A DNA stretch of 16,177 nt, taken from positions 1-16,177 of the forward strand of contig JBCCFD010000140.1 of NCBI GenBank assembly GCA_039029915.1, written 5' to 3'. Origin of the DNA: QQUD01 sp039029915 (GTDB lineage: Bacteria > Chloroflexota > Anaerolineae > Promineifilales > Promineifilaceae). The first letter of the stretch is position 1. The number at the start of each line of letters is the position of its first letter. Positions 5,909 to 13,816 of this stretch are shown in pieces. The notes under the pieces are model-generated. The model saw nothing but the letters and a program-made list of their open reading frames with translations. It was not told the DNA's origin and searched no databases. Position numbers and translations under genes: made by a program.

Positions 5909-7399
5909 TTAATTATCAATAAGACTCAACAGCTGGTTCACCGTCGTGATGGACGTCCCTTTGCCGCTACAAGCAGAGCTGCCCGAAACTGCATAATTAT
6001 CCAATGAGAACATGTTGTTATCATTGACATTTGCAAATTGAGGATTAGCCTCCGTCCCAATCACAACGCCAGAAGCTTCATATTGGCAATTGTTGCTTGA
6101 GGTATCAAGTCCGTCTGGGAAAGTCACGGCTGCATAGACAAAAATTGAATCCGTCACCGTGTGGTTATTCCCCTCCAGATAAATACAGTGGCCTTTTGTT
6201 TGTGGGCAATGGCTTGTGACATTGTCGACAACCCAGCCGGTTGGGTTTGTATCCACATAGCCTCGAATGCTATTGTCGGCTGCTTTCATGAACAGCACAT
6301 CTCGCAGAGTGACGTTGTGTAACGATGCCTGCGCGCCATTGCTGGTGAGTGTTTGCCCAAGAATGACACCATTTGTAAAGCCGGGGCCAATAATGGTTTG
6401 TTCAATTGTTACATTTTCAACATTACCACCACGGTTTACCTGTAAACCATCGGTATGTGAACAGTAGTTAGCCGATTCATTGACTGTGGGATGTTGACGG
6501 CCGTTATACAGCCACGATTCGCGAATCGTCAAATTGTCTAAATTATTGATATTAAAGTTTGGACTCTGGCCAGCACCTGACTGGAATGCATCTTGGCCGT
6601 TGTCATGCACAATCATCTTCTCAAACAGATGGTTGTGCCCAGCAATGCGAATTCCGGCAGAGTTTGGCACCCACGTTGAGCCAGACCGCTCAGCAAACCC
6701 ATTATCGTACACCTCTAAATTGCGTACGGTAAAATGCGAGGTGTTAAAGTTAAACCGCATCCCATTAATGTTGTTGCCATAGATATAAATTCCGCTCCGC
6801 TTAGAGCCATCAATCACAATATGGCTACTATTCTCAATAAAGACACCGTAAGAATTGACGCCATTTTCTTGGAATGTGTAATTCGCCTGATTGCAATAGG
6901 GAAGCAAGGTCGAGCGACCACCAAAAAAGACAGCCTGACCATCGCGCCCGTCTTCTGTCGAAAGTCGGATGGTGATGGGGTTTTCTGAACTTCCACTGAT
7001 ATCTTCGAGTAACAGCGTCGTTCGGTAGGTCATCTGGGATGAGCCACCATCAAGCACAATGGTGTTTCCAGGGCCAATGACCGACCAATCGATCTGGTCT
7101 AGCTCATTCCAAGCAGAAGCCCAGCTTTGCCCTGTCGTATTATTCCCATTTTTAGACACATAATACGTGTCGTGCGGCTTTCGAATGAGAGGCAGGTAAA
7201 TTGAAGTTGACGTGCCGTTGATAACGGCCGTTTCGCCTACAGACTGACTATTTAACTGTGCAGTTGTTATCTGAGGAGAATGAGCAGAGGCTTGGCTAAA
7301 AACCAGTAAAAAAGTTAGGAAAAATAAGTTCAGAAAGATAAGTTTGCCAAAATTGCTCGGTGATTGGACAGAAATCGGGTGACTAGCTTCATCTCGCAT
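5909..7399 (-). CDS. Secreted right-handed parallel beta-helix protein
   Basis: A 496-residue exported protein. A signal peptide with hydrophobic core LIFLNLFFLTFLLVF is likely cleaved after SQASA (about residue 39). A linker with IYLPLIRK follows, then YYVSKNGNNTTGQSWASAWNE, the usual opening of DUF1565/pectate-lyase-like beta-helices. From about residue 120 to 460 there are repeated short strands rich in Asn, Gly and Val (VIDGS, FTVRNLEVYDN, HLFEKMIVHDNG, NLTIRESWLYNG, NVTIEQTIIG). Such folds bind, cleave or epimerise polysaccharides; no catalytic set can be fixed by eye. Start choice: an upstream in-frame ATG at 7414 exists, but GGAGGG (7412-7407) sits 7 bases before the ATG at 7399, so 7399 is preferred. 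It ends the polysaccharide locus and is convergent with the proteases. A lyase or modifying enzyme for the local glycan is a reasonable guess. Confidence 0.82.
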   Translation of the reverse strand: MRDEASHPISVQSPSNFGKLIFLNLFFLTFLLVFSQASAHSPQITTAQLNSQSVGETAVINGTSTSIYLPLIRKPHDTYYVSKNGNNTTGQSWASAWNELDQIDWSVIGPGNTIVLDGGSSQMTYRTTLLLEDISGSSENPITIRLSTEDGRDGQAVFFGGRSTLLPYCNQANYTFQENGVNSYGVFIENSSHIVIDGSKRSGIYIYGNNINGMRFNFNTSHFTVRNLEVYDNGFAERSGSTWVPNSAGIRIAGHNHLFEKMIVHDNGQDAFQSGAGQSPNFNINNLDNLTIRESWLYNGRQHPTVNESANYCSHTDGLQVNRGGNVENVTIEQTIIGPGFTNGVILGQTLTSNGAQASLHNVTLRDVLFMKAADNSIRGYVDTNPTGWVVDNVTSHCPQTKGHCIYLEGNNHTVTDSIFVYAAVTFPDGLDTSSNNCQYEASGVVIGTEANPQFANVNDNNMFSLDNYAVSGSSACSGKGTSITTVNQLLSLIDN

Positions 7400-7422
7400 A
7401 CGAATACCCTCCATCGTTGCGT

Positions 7423-7451
7423 AATAAATATTTCTTGAATTAACAGGTCAA
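7423..7451 (-). promoter_or_regulatory. Possible promoter of the beta-helix gene
   Basis: On the minus strand TTGACC (7451-7446), a 17-base spacer and TTTATT (7428-7423) make a moderate sigma-70-type promoter. Transcription would start near 7416, leaving a short leader that contains the GGAGGG ribosome site. This supports the start at 7399. Confidence 0.4.
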
Positions 7452-7560
7452 ATGTCCGAAGGCAAGCAAAGGGTTAGGTCGTTTGTTTACTAATTTCGAA
7501 CATCATGAAAATAAAGTTTACTGCTACCGTCAACTAAAAAGCAGGAACTTAACTTCCCTA

Positions 7561-7675
7561 AAGTGAAACGAAGTTCCTTCCTTGGCTAAAATGACGGCTA
7601 AAAACTTCGTTTCCTTAAGGTTCCGAAGCTTTTAGCTACAAAGGTTTTCAATTTAGAAGCTTCGGAATACTTAAT
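7561..7675. repeat. Dispersed palindromic repeat, copy B (two hairpins)
   Basis: Two adjacent perfect 11-base inverted repeats: GAAACGAAGTT (7565-7575) with AACTTCGTTTC (7603-7613), and TTCCGAAGCTT (7621-7631) with AAGCTTCGGAA (7657-7667). The first loop contains GGCTAAAA twice. The second hairpin and its flanks match copy A at 714-780. The remaining intergenic bases 7400-7560 and 7676-7743 are AT-rich and contain a promoter candidate and a weak inverted repeat (AATTGAAT 7685-7692, ATTCAATT 7714-7721); no gene was found there. Confidence 0.7.
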
Positions 7676-7743
7676 CCAAGAAATAATTGAATTTTGCGCC
7701 TTGTCAAAAAAATATTCAATTGTTTATCATATCTGTTTCTTAG

Positions 7744-8991
7744 TTACACAGATTGGTCGGCCATTTTATTAGAAAAGCTCACAGACATTGGGACGTGTGG
7801 GAAAAGATATTGATACGCTTCAATTAATTTCAAACCTGAATGTTCCCATGTTAAAGAGTTAAGGACACGATTACGGCCGTATTCCCCCATCTCTTTTTGT
7901 AATTCAGGATGATCGATTAAGTGTGTAATCGCCTTTGCCATTTCAGCCCAATCATTATCAGGAATATACATCGCCGCATCTTCAGCAGACACACGATGTT
8001 CATGCAAATCAAAAGCGACAATAGGCTTACCAAAAGCCATATATTCCATCATCTTAATCATCGTACTGTGGTTATTAAAAGAGTTTGTCGGATCAGGGTC
8101 GATACAAATGTCCATACTGGAGTAGTATTGATTCAAATCAAATCCATCAAGCACGCCAACAAACTCTACAAACTCGCAGAGGTTATGATCAACAACCATT
8201 TGCTGAAGCGTATCAAATTCTCCACCGCCCCCAACGAGGACGCAGTAAAAATCGGTACGCTTAAGATTATGACGTAAATAATCGATAGCCTTGATTAAAT
8301 ACTCCACTCCATCTTGTTTACCCATGCCACCAACAAAACCCAAAATCGTTTTATCCATCTTGGCTAGATCAGGATGTTTTTCAACAATTTTAAGCCGATT
8401 TAAATTCGCACCATTACGAACAATTTTTATTTTTTCTTCTGCAACTTGGTGCCGTTCAATATTTAAACGCTTATACGATCCGTTTGTCGTAATAATCATA
8501 TCAGCAGTTTGGCAGGTCCGTTTCTCAAACCAGTTTAAGATGCTCATGATGGCTGGGTTTCCATTCCCATCAGACCGTGCAGAATAAAGATCAACTGATA
8601 AATCATGATGATCAAACACATACCGCTTCTTAAATGGTTTGAAGAGCATACCAATAAGCACAAAAATATCTGGCGGGTTGTGCGCGTGCATCACATCAAA
8701 ACCGTGCCGGAATAAAATGTACAGTGTATAAATAAAAGTCCCGATGAATGAAATAGCGTACTCTAAAAAGTACCCAAAAACAGACTCTAATTCTGGTGGG
8801 GCCGGATATCGATATGCTTTAACACCCTCTAGCTCTTCAATAAAGGGTTGTCCTTGTGCTTTAGGAGAAATGACGGATACTTCAAAACCAGCCTTTACCA
8901 AAGCTAATGCTTCAGGATGGACTCTTGTATCATGAGGATAGGGGTTGTTCCCCAAGAACATTACGATGTGCTTGCGTGTCGTTGTTTCCAT
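7744..8991 (-). CDS. GT4-type glycosyltransferase (GT-B fold)
   Basis: A 415-residue retaining glycosyltransferase, presumably transferring a sugar from a nucleotide donor to the lipid-linked glycan on the cytoplasmic side. The N-terminal half opens KHIVMFLGNNPYPHDTRVHPEA and carries DVMHAHNPPD and FDHHDLS, as in GT4 proteins. The donor-binding half begins GFVGGMGKQDGVEYL (about 218) and includes VLVGGGGEFD and IKMMEYMAFGKPIVAFD (about 312-328), the usual E-rich donor motif region. The start is set at ATG 8991, which has an AAGGAAG site 8 bases upstream. An open reading from 9051 adds a non-homologous 20 residues and is not preferred. Even so, the gene overlaps the preceding ligase-like gene by 62 bases. 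Sugar specificity is unknown. Confidence 0.88.
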   Translation of the reverse strand: METTTRKHIVMFLGNNPYPHDTRVHPEALALVKAGFEVSVISPKAQGQPFIEELEGVKAYRYPAPPELESVFGYFLEYAISFIGTFIYTLYILFRHGFDVMHAHNPPDIFVLIGMLFKPFKKRYVFDHHDLSVDLYSARSDGNGNPAIMSILNWFEKRTCQTADMIITTNGSYKRLNIERHQVAEEKIKIVRNGANLNRLKIVEKHPDLAKMDKTILGFVGGMGKQDGVEYLIKAIDYLRHNLKRTDFYCVLVGGGGEFDTLQQMVVDHNLCEFVEFVGVLDGFDLNQYYSSMDICIDPDPTNSFNNHSTMIKMMEYMAFGKPIVAFDLHEHRVSAEDAAMYIPDNDWAEMAKAITHLIDHPELQKEMGEYGRNRVLNSLTWEHSGLKLIEAYQYLFPHVPMSVSFSNKMADQSV

Positions 8992-10567
8992 TACTGTTGC
9001 TTCCTTGTGTTCTGCTACTTTTTTCGTGTAAATGATTAATGCTCGCCACAATACCAGTCATAATACCTACGGCAATAGTGCTTTCCGTTCGCATAAAGTG
9101 CGTGTGGAAGACTGACCACTGCATTAAACCAATAAAAGCAGTAAAAATTGCCAATACAAAGCCTTTATTGAGCGAGTCAGGCATTCTTCTGGCTAGACGC
9201 CAACTCTCCCATATAAAAGCCAAACAAAACCACATAAATGCGATAAAACCTGGGATGCCCATTTTCACCGCTATCGCTAAATAGCTACTGTGGATAAATC
9301 GGGTAAATCGAGAGATATACCCCCGCTCCAAATTGCCATCAGTCCACCATCCCAAGACCTCGCCTTGAAGCGTGGTGACTTGCCGATAGCTGTTGCCTAA
9401 TGAAACGCCAAGCCAAGGGCTTTCACGAAGGGCAGCAAACCCCTGCTGGAATTCAAACTCGCGCCATTCAAGCGAGTTCGTCTCAAGCGTTTCAGACGGC
9501 GTAAATATTGTCGCAAACCGATCAACAACGCCCCCTACGATAGGAATTTCTTCAAGCGCCTTGCTAATCGTTGTGCCAAATACACCAAATAAAAAGATTA
9601 AAATCAAAATCGTGGGAACAGAATATTTGACAGCCCACCGAAAAATGAGTGCCTTATATTGAGGAAAAATGTAAATGCCAATCAAAAACAGGGCGATTGC
9701 CGTTGCTAGCCACTGCGAACGGGTAAAAGTTAACAAAAGTGAAACATTTAAGAATCCGAATTGGAAAATACCAAACCAGAATAACCACTTTATATGCTGG
9801 GCATAAACGATAAATACAAATGCGATGACGGCCATAAAATGCATCAGCGCATGGGCAGCTGGCACTACCCGAACAGCCACCCCTTGATCAATTAGGTCCC
9901 AACGTCCCCCAACCATTGATTCCAAAAGTGGGTTACTTGCCCCAAGCGGCTGCTGAATAAAAATAATTACCGCAATTAAGTCCGCAATCAAGAACAAACC
10001 TAACCAGACAATCATCAGTTGTTTCTCGTTTTTAATGGCCCACCCTGTGCTAAAAAACATGGCGTAGTAAATCAGAATACGCATGTCATTAAAAGCCCAG
10101 TTTAAAGCAACATTCTCAAACATTAAAGCGTTGAAAAGAGAAACAATAGCAATTAACAAAAAGACGATGAGCGGTGCAGCCACAGGCCACCAAATTATTT
10201 TTAACTCTTTGCGAATAATGCCTTGGAAAACAAGCAAGCCGAGCGACCCAATCAGGGCCACATCCCGCAATTCCAAACCACCGCCTACTTCCATTTTATT
10301 TGCTGAAATAAAGCCTGAACTCAAAAAGACAACAGCAACTAAAATAAATTCAGGCCGATTCCATGCAAAAAGGGCGGCGGGAATGCCTATACCAATGCCC
10401 ACAAGCGCGAATACGACGAGTTCTGGTTGAACAATAATACCAGCACCTAACCCAGCCAAACCCAACACGCCCAAAACCATCCAAAGGGCTTTAGGAAGCT
10501 GTACGATTGAACGAACTAGATTTTCAGCAAAATCTTCGTTCTGCGGGAAGAGGCGCTCCATATTCAC
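8930..10567 (-). CDS. O-antigen ligase/polymerase-like membrane protein (Wzy_C family)
   Basis: A 545-residue inner-membrane protein with about 11-12 hydrophobic segments between residues 28 and 512. Family landmarks are TFTRSQWLA (about 280-288), a long external loop (about 340-425) containing EWREFEFQQGFAALRESPWLGV, and HSSYLAIAVKMGIPGF (426-441). Wzy and WaaL proteins of this family polymerise or transfer undecaprenyl-linked glycan on the periplasmic side; which of the two cannot be told by sequence. The C-terminal 30 residues after INHLHEK are hydrophilic, Asn/Ser-rich and overlap the next gene, so they may be poorly constrained. GTG 10567 has AAGGAG 11 bases upstream; ATG 10561, two codons on, is an alternative. 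It starts 6 bases after the Wzz gene stop codon. Confidence 0.87.
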   Translation of the reverse strand: MNMERLFPQNEDFAENLVRSIVQLPKALWMVLGVLGLAGLGAGIIVQPELVVFALVGIGIGIPAALFAWNRPEFILVAVVFLSSGFISANKMEVGGGLELRDVALIGSLGLLVFQGIIRKELKIIWWPVAAPLIVFLLIAIVSLFNALMFENVALNWAFNDMRILIYYAMFFSTGWAIKNEKQLMIVWLGLFLIADLIAVIIFIQQPLGASNPLLESMVGGRWDLIDQGVAVRVVPAAHALMHFMAVIAFVFIVYAQHIKWLFWFGIFQFGFLNVSLLLTFTRSQWLATAIALFLIGIYIFPQYKALIFRWAVKYSVPTILILIFLFGVFGTTISKALEEIPIVGGVVDRFATIFTPSETLETNSLEWREFEFQQGFAALRESPWLGVSLGNSYRQVTTLQGEVLGWWTDGNLERGYISRFTRFIHSSYLAIAVKMGIPGFIAFMWFCLAFIWESWRLARRMPDSLNKGFVLAIFTAFIGLMQWSVFHTHFMRTESTIAVGIMTGIVASINHLHEKSSRTQGSNSNGNNDTQAHRNVLGEQPLSS

Positions 10568-10573
10568 GCGGGG

Positions 10574-12031
10574 CTAGTCTCCTTGAGCTTGCTGATGAAG
10601 ACGGATTGGAAATTGATAACCATCTTCATTTTGACCACCTGCAGAATCTGTTCCGACACCCAATCCATCTAAGGCAAGCCCTTCTTCACTGGGGTTTGTG
10701 AAATATTCCAAGATGAAGGCTAAGAAGATGCTTGTACCCAACGCACCGGCAACCCCAAAGACCAATAAGAATCGCAAACTGGACGACGGTTCATCTGGTG
10801 GTGTTGCTAGGGTGATAATTTGGATAAAGTCTGCGGACTCGGTTGAAGCAGCAACGATTTCTGCTTGATTGTATTTCTCAAGAATAAAATTGTAATCGTC
10901 AGTGGCACGCGTAGCCTGAATCGATAAGAAGTTAAATTCTGGTTCAAGGCGAGATAGCGTATCAACCCTTTCTTCACTTTCAGCAATCAACGCATCGATA
11001 GTTAATACTCGAGCGTTTTGAAGATTTTCTGATGGGGCAGTTAGGCGTCGGTCTCGCTCTAGTTTGAGTTCTTCGATGAGGGTGTTGAGCTGAGCAATGT
11101 CGTTTTCGACGGTGTTAATATCAACACTGATATTGAATTCGTTAACGGCCGTTTCAGCTATGTCAACGGCATTCCTAGCGCTGTTTAACGGTTCTGGCAA
11201 GGTGGCTGCAGACAAATTAACACCGGAACTAGCCGCTAAATCTTCAAAATTTTCTTGAGCCAAAGACAGGTTCATGAGCAGTTGATTATACGTATGACGG
11301 GTCTCTAAGAGGGGTATTAATTCAGCCTCTCGTTCAGCAAGCAACAGATTAATTGTCTCTACTTCGTTATTACCGCTAAAAGGATCTGAGATTAAAAGAT
11401 CACTGCGATTCAGCACCAATCTTTGTAAACGCTGCTCATGCGTATCAATTTCTGTTTGCAATGAAGAGGTCAACTCATGTTCTTCTTGGAACGTGGTTAG
11501 AGCAGCTTCTGATGCACGAAGGCTCGATTCAGCATCTTCAAGCTCCTGAAAGAGCTCTTCAAGCTGTTGCTGGGCAGGCAATGAGCGTAAATTACCCTGG
11601 CGTACAATCGACTTTTGAATGTGAGTGTTGGCAATCGTTGCTGCTAACTCAGGGGATGTTGAGGTGAAAGCGATCGTTAAAAAGTCTGAATCCGGGACCG
11701 GTCTCAGTTCAAGTTCATACTCGCCTTCTTTTTCAGAAAGGCCAAGCTCTTGAATCACCTGTTCTCGAATAATGACGCTTTCCACAACGACTGAAAAGTT
11801 ATTACGCGCAATGGTAACCGCTTCGCGTTCACCCGCATATCGCACTGCCCCAAACAGTGAAACTGCTTCCGTTTCAGGAGCAGTTACCTGTAAGTCAACA
11901 TAGGCTGTATAGGAATCATCAGCGGTAAACACGAGGATAATTAACCCGACTACCGTTACCCCTAAGATTGACAGAATAAGAATTTTCCATCGCCACAGTG
12001 TGTTGATGATTTGTTTTAAATCCATGTTCAT
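10574..12031 (-). CDS. Wzz-like polysaccharide chain-length / co-polymerase protein, no kinase domain
   Basis: A 485-residue inner-membrane protein with transmembrane segments at about 16-36 and 421-443. The N-terminal MDLKQIINTLWRWKILIL and the Pro-rich TPPDEPSSSLRF before the second membrane helix are typical of Wzz/polysaccharide co-polymerases. Residues about 150-370 in between are Glu/Leu/Gln-rich and should form long periplasmic helices or coiled coils. Such proteins set glycan chain length and assist the polymerase. The cytoplasmic tail (about 445-485) has no Walker motifs or tyrosine cluster, so the BY-kinase partner, if any, is encoded elsewhere. It starts the three-gene unit Wzz-ligase-glycosyltransferase. 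The ribosome site is GAGG 11 bases before the ATG. Confidence 0.88.
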   Translation of the reverse strand: MNMDLKQIINTLWRWKILILSILGVTVVGLIILVFTADDSYTAYVDLQVTAPETEAVSLFGAVRYAGEREAVTIARNNFSVVVESVIIREQVIQELGLSEKEGEYELELRPVPDSDFLTIAFTSTSPELAATIANTHIQKSIVRQGNLRSLPAQQQLEELFQELEDAESSLRASEAALTTFQEEHELTSSLQTEIDTHEQRLQRLVLNRSDLLISDPFSGNNEVETINLLLAEREAELIPLLETRHTYNQLLMNLSLAQENFEDLAASSGVNLSAATLPEPLNSARNAVDIAETAVNEFNISVDINTVENDIAQLNTLIEELKLERDRRLTAPSENLQNARVLTIDALIAESEERVDTLSRLEPEFNFLSIQATRATDDYNFILEKYNQAEIVAASTESADFIQIITLATPPDEPSSSLRFLLVFGVAGALGTSIFLAFILEYFTNPSEEGLALDGLGVGTDSAGGQNEDGYQFPIRLHQQAQGD

Positions 12032-12416
12032 AAAAAATTGAACCTCAAATACAGATTTGTGAAAAATCGACTTGCAATATTTTTAAATTCAATAAACTTG
12101 TTACGTTTACTTGTCAATGCTTCACAAACCCAATTTATCTCGTAATTCGTCGATAAACGTCGTCATTTAATGACAATGAACTAGACGCATTCATTCAGAT
12201 AGGCAACCGAAATCAATTCAGCTTACTTCTCCGCCTATTCGATTCACCGAAATCGATACTTCTGATTGCTCCCAAGCGCTGAGACCCAGAGGTCTCTTAT
12301 AACCCCATTTTTAGATAAACCGACTTTCAAGCCGTATTACGAGGATATAAAAATTTTTTTCCTAATCTTCCGCCAATCTATTTTTCTTCAAAACGGTGCT
12401 TGCAAAATAAAGATTT
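12032..12416. other. Long intergenic region upstream of the Wzz gene
   Basis: About 385 bases without coding potential. It contains a promoter candidate for the downstream unit (12117-12089, listed separately), a 13-base palindrome GTCATTTAATGAC (12162-12174), and a small perfect hairpin GAGACC/GGTCTC with a CAGA loop (12281-12296). CCGAAATC occurs twice (12209-12216 and 12248-12255). The region 12330-12410 is strongly AT-rich. No RNA gene was recognised. Confidence 0.5.
12089..12117 (-). promoter_or_regulatory. Probable promoter for the Wzz-ligase-glycosyltransferase unit
   Basis: On the minus strand a consensus TTGACA (12117-12112), a 17-base spacer and TATTGA (12094-12089) point at the Wzz gene. 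Transcription would start near 12082 and give a leader of about 50 nucleotides. The palindrome at 12162-12174 lies about 45 bases upstream of the -35 element, where an activator might bind. Confidence 0.5.
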
Positions 12417-12453
12417 ACGGCCGTTTTCCCTAAAGTAAGCAGAAAACGGCCGT
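12417..12453 (-). terminator. Terminator hairpin of the aminotransferase gene, built from two ACGGCCGT copies
   Basis: ACGGCCGTTTTC (12417-12428) and GAAAACGGCCGT (12442-12453) are perfect 12-base inverted repeats around a 13-base loop. The hairpin starts 7 bases past the aminotransferase stop codon. On the minus strand it is followed by a partly T-rich stretch (AAATCTTTATTTT). Both arms carry the octamer that is iterated across the window. Confidence 0.7.
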
Positions 12454-12460
12454 GAAATGT

Positions 12461-13573
12461 TTACCAATTTTGATCGCTGAACTTCTTCACGTGTTCGCAA
12501 ACGAAGTCAACTTGTTCTTTTGTCAATTCACCAAACATTGGCAATGACACAATTTGTTGGGAATAAGCTTCAGTAATTGGGAAATCACCTTCTTTGTACC
12601 CTAATTCTGAGAATGAAGGTTGGCAATGAATTGGAATCGGATAGTGTAACCCTGAAGCAATCCCGTTTTGACCAAGATAGTCCATAAATTCTTGGCGCTG
12701 GCTAGGAACGCGAATGACGTAGAGATGGAAAACGTGTTCCATATTGTCTGGAGTCATTGGCGTGACAACGGCCGTATCTGCCAAACCTTCTGCATACCAA
12801 GCAGCCGCTTGTCGCCGGCCTTCATTCCAGCTGTCCAAATGAGGCAGTTTAACACCCAAAACAGCCGCTTGCATCGTATCCAAACGATTATTAAACCCTT
12901 TAATTTCATGATGATATTTCACCTTCATGCCCAAATTGCGAAGCATAATAATCTTTTCAGCAATCGCTTCATCATTTGTGACAACAGCACCACCATCCCC
13001 ATAAGCACCTAAATTTTTACCTGGATAAAAACTAAAACCGGATGCGTGTCCGATACCACCAACCCGTTTGCCATTAATTCGAGCACCATGTCCTTGGGCT
13101 GAGTCTTCAACAACTTTCAAATTGTGCTTTTCAGCGATTGCCATAATCGCATCCATATCAGCAGGTTGTCCATATAAATGGACAGGCATAATAGCAACTG
13201 TTTTATCAGTAATTGCTGCTTCAATTTTCGCAGGATCAATATTGTAAGTTTCAGGATTGATATCTACTAAAACTGGTGTTGCCCCAACGTAATGAATTGC
13301 TAAAGCCGTTGCTTGAAACGTATTAGCTTGTGTTATGACTTCATCACCCGGGCCAATATCGAGCGCATGTAAAGCTAATTCCAACGCGGAATAGCCAGAA
13401 TCCACACCGACGCAAAAATCAGCTTCACAATATTCTGCAAAAGCTTTTTCAAAATCTTTAACTTCTTGACCCAAAACAAAATTACAGTTGTTCATCACAC
13501 GTAAAACTGCTGGATCAACATCTTCTTTAATTGATTGATATTGAGTTTTTAGATCTACAAATGGAATTGCCAT
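12461..13573 (-). CDS. DegT/DnrJ/EryC1/StrS-family PLP-dependent sugar aminotransferase
   Basis: A 370-residue enzyme (normal length) that transfers an amino group, usually from glutamate, to a keto group on a nucleotide sugar in the cytoplasm. The PLP lysine is K186 in SFYPGKNLGAYGDGG. The PLP-ring-contacting D157 is in VVEDSAQGHGA. The N-terminal IPFVDLKTQY is the family opening, and FNNRLDTMQAAVLGVKL is the usual motif after the active site. The neighbouring Gfo/Idh/MocA dehydrogenase suggests a WbpB/WbpE-like or WlbA/WlbC-like pair that makes a 3-keto and then a 3-amino sugar nucleotide. Other sugars are possible because this family covers 3- and 4-keto substrates. It is transcribed as its own unit between two hairpin terminators; AAGGATG precedes the ATG. 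Confidence 0.92.
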   Translation of the reverse strand: MAIPFVDLKTQYQSIKEDVDPAVLRVMNNCNFVLGQEVKDFEKAFAEYCEADFCVGVDSGYSALELALHALDIGPGDEVITQANTFQATALAIHYVGATPVLVDINPETYNIDPAKIEAAITDKTVAIMPVHLYGQPADMDAIMAIAEKHNLKVVEDSAQGHGARINGKRVGGIGHASGFSFYPGKNLGAYGDGGAVVTNDEAIAEKIIMLRNLGMKVKYHHEIKGFNNRLDTMQAAVLGVKLPHLDSWNEGRRQAAAWYAEGLADTAVVTPMTPDNMEHVFHLYVIRVPSQRQEFMDYLGQNGIASGLHYPIPIHCQPSFSELGYKEGDFPITEAYSQQIVSLPMFGELTKEQVDFVCEHVKKFSDQNW

Positions 13574-13595
13574 GTTACATCCTTTTGATGGCTCT

Positions 13596-13736
13596 CAATG
13601 AGTCAGACTCCTCATTGCATTGGACTTTTTAACATTGATAGAGGAATTTGATGAACGAAAAAGGGGTTGAGAAACGAACAAGGGGGAAAGCTTCCGTCCC
13701 CTCAGAAAACGAAAAGATGTTTTCAAATTCGTTTTC
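13596..13736 (-). promoter_or_regulatory. Structured 5' leader of the aminotransferase gene
   Basis: Two inverted repeats lie upstream of the aminotransferase start: CAATGAG/CTCATTG (13596-13602, 13611-13617), which contains an alternative GAGTC-A-GACTC pairing, and GAAAACGAA/TTCGTTTTC (13705-13713, 13728-13736). AGGGG/CCCCT (about 13681-13702) adds a third, weaker pairing. No known riboswitch was recognised, and no convincing promoter could be picked in this 240-base gap. Confidence 0.35.
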
Positions 13737-13779
13737 AAACGGTTTCTTCCCGTTCACCGACTACTTAAAATTTTAAAAA

Positions 13780-13808
13780 AAGGTGAATATCGTTATGATA
13801 TTCACCTT
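13780..13808 (-). terminator. Rho-independent terminator of the sugar dehydrogenase gene
   Basis: AAGGTGAATATC (13780-13791) and GATATTCACCTT (13797-13808) form a perfect 12-base stem with a 5-base loop, 8 bases past the dehydrogenase stop codon. On the minus strand it runs straight into TTTTTTAAAATTTT, a good T-tract. It ends the two-gene transferase-dehydrogenase unit. Confidence 0.88.
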
Positions 13809-13816
13809 ACGTTCAA

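Noticed and set aside
8992..9051. Longer N-terminus for the glycosyltransferase
   Set aside because: It adds non-homologous residues and doubles the overlap with the previous gene; a good ribosome site precedes 8991.
10574..12031. Tyrosine autokinase fused to the Wzz-like protein
   Set aside because: The C-terminal tail is only about 40 residues, with no Walker A or B motif and no tyrosine cluster.
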